Shown: positions 6,672 to 7,852 of the stretch, piece after piece
Numbering within the stretch: position 1 is the first letter of the stretch
Layout of the letters: every line of letters starts with the position of its first letter
Source of the DNA: Thermoguttaceae bacterium
GTDB taxonomy: Bacteria; Planctomycetota; Planctomycetia; Pirellulales; Thermoguttaceae
Direction of reading: 5' to 3'
DNA length: 7,852 nt
Assembly: GCA_024653385.1 (NCBI GenBank)
Contig: JANLFZ010000230.1
Location: forward strand, 1,767-9,618
The notes under the pieces: generated by a model
Database searches by the model: none
Told to the model about the DNA's origin: nothing
The model's input: only the letters and a program-made list of their open reading frames with translations
Made by a program: the position numbers and the translations under genes

Positions 6672-6769
6672 CGGGGGCGGTGCTGGGCGCCCGTGTCGGG
6701 CCCCGAGACCAACCCCGCCGCCGCGGCCCACGCGCAGCCGCCGGCCGCGCGATAACCGTCGGCCGACCC

Positions 6770-6790
6770 GAGGCTTGGGCAAGCGGCCTC
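6770..6790. terminator. Weak hairpin between convergent genes
   Basis: GCTTG (6773-6777) pairs with CAAGC (6780-6784), and GAG (6770-6772) with CTC (6788-6790) across a 3-base bulge; GAGGC/GCCTC is an alternative stem. It lies between the glnS/micro-ORF unit and the convergent minus-strand gene, where a two-way terminator would be expected. There is no T-run on either side, and short stems are common in GC-rich DNA. Apart from this and the possible micro-ORF extension, I see nothing in 6672-6866. Confidence 0.2.
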
Positions 6791-6866
6791 AAGACGCGGT
6801 GTCGCCTCGGGCCCGCGACATGACACGTCGGGCATCGTCGGGAGCCCGCCAAGCCCGTGTCCCGCG

Positions 6867-7852
6867 CTACCGAGGATTGGAACGAGCCAGGATCCTGCGC
6901 TTTCTGGCTCCCTTCGGGCTTGCCGACTCGTCTTCTCCCGGGCTCTTCGGGCTCAGACGGTTCGAGAGGAACGTCTCGAACACCAAGACCACCAGCACGC
7001 CGGCGAGGAACCACGGCCAGAGGTCCTGATCGCCTTCGCGACGCCGCCGGAACGTGCTCGACAGGTCGTCGGGGTCGTCGGCCAGGATCACCTCGGCCGG
7101 TCCAGCCCACTCCTCGAATTCCGCGAGATCGACCTTGGCCGGCAACGCCTCGTCGGGATCGACATTGACCGCGCAGGCCACCTGGCCGGGCGTGGTCCCT
7201 TCCAAGAGCCGCATCGTGTAGATGCCCACGTCGTGCGTGTCTTCATACCGAAAGGCGGGAGCGGCCTGGCCGTCGTCTCCCTTGTTCGGCAGGCGGACCG
7301 GCACGCCCGAGGGCGGAATCACCTCGACCGTCAGCGGCCGGTTCGCCGGGTCGAACGGGATGACCAACGGGGCCCCGGCGGTCGCGGCGTGGCGGGTCTG
7401 CTCGGCGCCGACCAGGTCGAAGGTCAAGCGCGCCAGCAAGGGAAGGAAGATCGGGCGCAACGGCAGGTTGGTCCACCCGACGTGAGCGCTGGTGCCCAAG
7501 AGGGTGACCGAGCCGCGGCCCATCTTCTTCTGAACCAACAACGGCTCGCCGTCGTCGAGCCGGGCCATCACCCAGGCGCCGGCCGACGGCCCGGCCTCGA
7601 TGCGCACGTGCTTGTACACCAAGATCGACTGGTAGAGCGAGGCCGGTTCGAGCAGTTGGGCCAGCGCCGGGTGCTGTTTGTCGAGGAAGGCGACGTGCCA
7701 GCTATCGCGCCCGCTGGCGGCGTCGGCGGTTCGGGTTTCGGCCAAGGGCGCCGGCAGCAGGGCGCTCTTGGCCTGTTCGTTCATCTGGTTGTAGGCGTCG
7801 CCCCGGACGTTCTCGCCGGCGATCCACACCACGTGGCCGCCGTGGTCGATGT
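6867..7852 (-). CDS. C-terminal part of a BatA/VWA-like membrane protein, 5'-truncated by window edge
   Basis: The frame runs into the right edge without a start; the GTG at 7832 is internal, since codons upstream of it (IDHGGHV) continue the frame. About 327 residues are present, ending in TAG (6867-6869). Near the beginning, VVWIAGENVRGDAYNQMN looks like the end of a glutamine-amidotransferase-like or VWA-associated fold. Next come QKKMGRGSVTLLGTSAHVGWTNLPLRPIFLPLLARLTFDLVG and a beta-sandwich-like stretch (PLTVEVIPPSGVPVRLP to VGIYTMRLLEG). One membrane helix, WPWFLAGVLVVLVFETFLS, sits about 30-50 residues from the end, followed by a basic tail (KGARKRRILARSNPR). This order matches planctomycete BatA-domain proteins, whose N-terminal membrane pair and VWA domain would lie outside the window. 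It is convergent with glnS and probably unrelated to it. The general family call is moderate; the specific function is unknown. Confidence 0.7.
   Translation of the reverse strand, partial: IDHGGHVVWIAGENVRGDAYNQMNEQAKSALLPAPLAETRTADAASGRDSWHVAFLDKQHPALAQLLEPASLYQSILVYKHVRIEAGPSAGAWVMARLDDGEPLLVQKKMGRGSVTLLGTSAHVGWTNLPLRPIFLPLLARLTFDLVGAEQTRHAATAGAPLVIPFDPANRPLTVEVIPPSGVPVRLPNKGDDGQAAPAFRYEDTHDVGIYTMRLLEGTTPGQVACAVNVDPDEALPAKVDLAEFEEWAGPAEVILADDPDDLSSTFRRRREGDQDLWPWFLAGVLVVLVFETFLSNRLSPKSPGEDESASPKGARKRRILARSNPR

Noticed and set aside
6689..6701. GCCCG-TGT-CGGGC hairpin after the micro-ORF, considered as a terminator
   Set aside because: Five-base stem with no T-run in a very GC-rich stretch; such stems are expected by chance.
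4426..7110. Very long open frame on the minus strand (894 codons) opposite glnS
   Set aside because: It is antisense to the unmistakable GlnRS and part of the membrane-protein gene; Arg/Val/His-rich low-complexity translation is the usual shadow of high-GC codon use.
1..7852. CRISPR array, IS element, tRNA or rRNA gene, integrase or att repeats
   Set aside because: I saw no spaced repeats, transposase or integrase motifs, cloverleaf or long terminal repeats, so the foreign block shows no mobility gene of its own inside this window.

Overview
The window is a stretch of high-GC bacterial chromosome. I infer a planctomycete, probably Pirellulales-like. The aminoacyl-tRNA synthetases have the look of that phylum: an alpha2-type GlyRS, a GluRS beginning MVRTRFAPSPTGYLHIGG, and a true GlnRS. 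The partial minus-strand gene resembles the large BatA/VWA-type membrane proteins common there. This assignment comes from protein appearance only, with no search behind it.

Layout, left to right. A 5'-truncated glycyl-tRNA synthetase (1-1197) is followed by a 217-base gap holding a candidate promoter and a leader hairpin. Next comes one uninterrupted 1042-codon frame (1415-4543). Its first ~565 residues are a complete glutamyl-tRNA synthetase. Its last ~475 residues are an accessory protein ending in a HEPN-type RNase signature (RNACVH). A short gap with a second candidate promoter leads to an orphan Phd/YefM-type antitoxin (4613-4843). This overlaps the start of glutaminyl-tRNA synthetase (to 6612), which in turn overlaps a 20-codon lipoprotein-like micro-ORF. 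A convergent, 5'-truncated membrane-protein gene (6867 to the right edge, minus strand) closes the window.

Three tRNA-charging genes (Gly, Glu, Gln) therefore form a housekeeping cluster, and a defence-like block lies inside it. Base composition supports this. Hand-counted 60-base samples give 40 GC at 1561-1620, 34 at 2701-2760, 30 at 3121-3180, 35 at 4141-4200 and 38 at 5941-5999/6000. The drop appears to start near 2490-2510, inside gltX, so the 3' third of gltX looks as if it arrived together with the HEPN module.

The main point of interest is the in-frame fusion of an apparently intact GluRS to a HEPN-bearing protein, with an orphan antitoxin immediately downstream. If real and not an assembly artefact, it suggests an RNase brought to tRNA-Glu, or to the translation machinery, by its synthetase partner. 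That function is inference. The sequence shows only the fusion, the motif, the composition change and the context.
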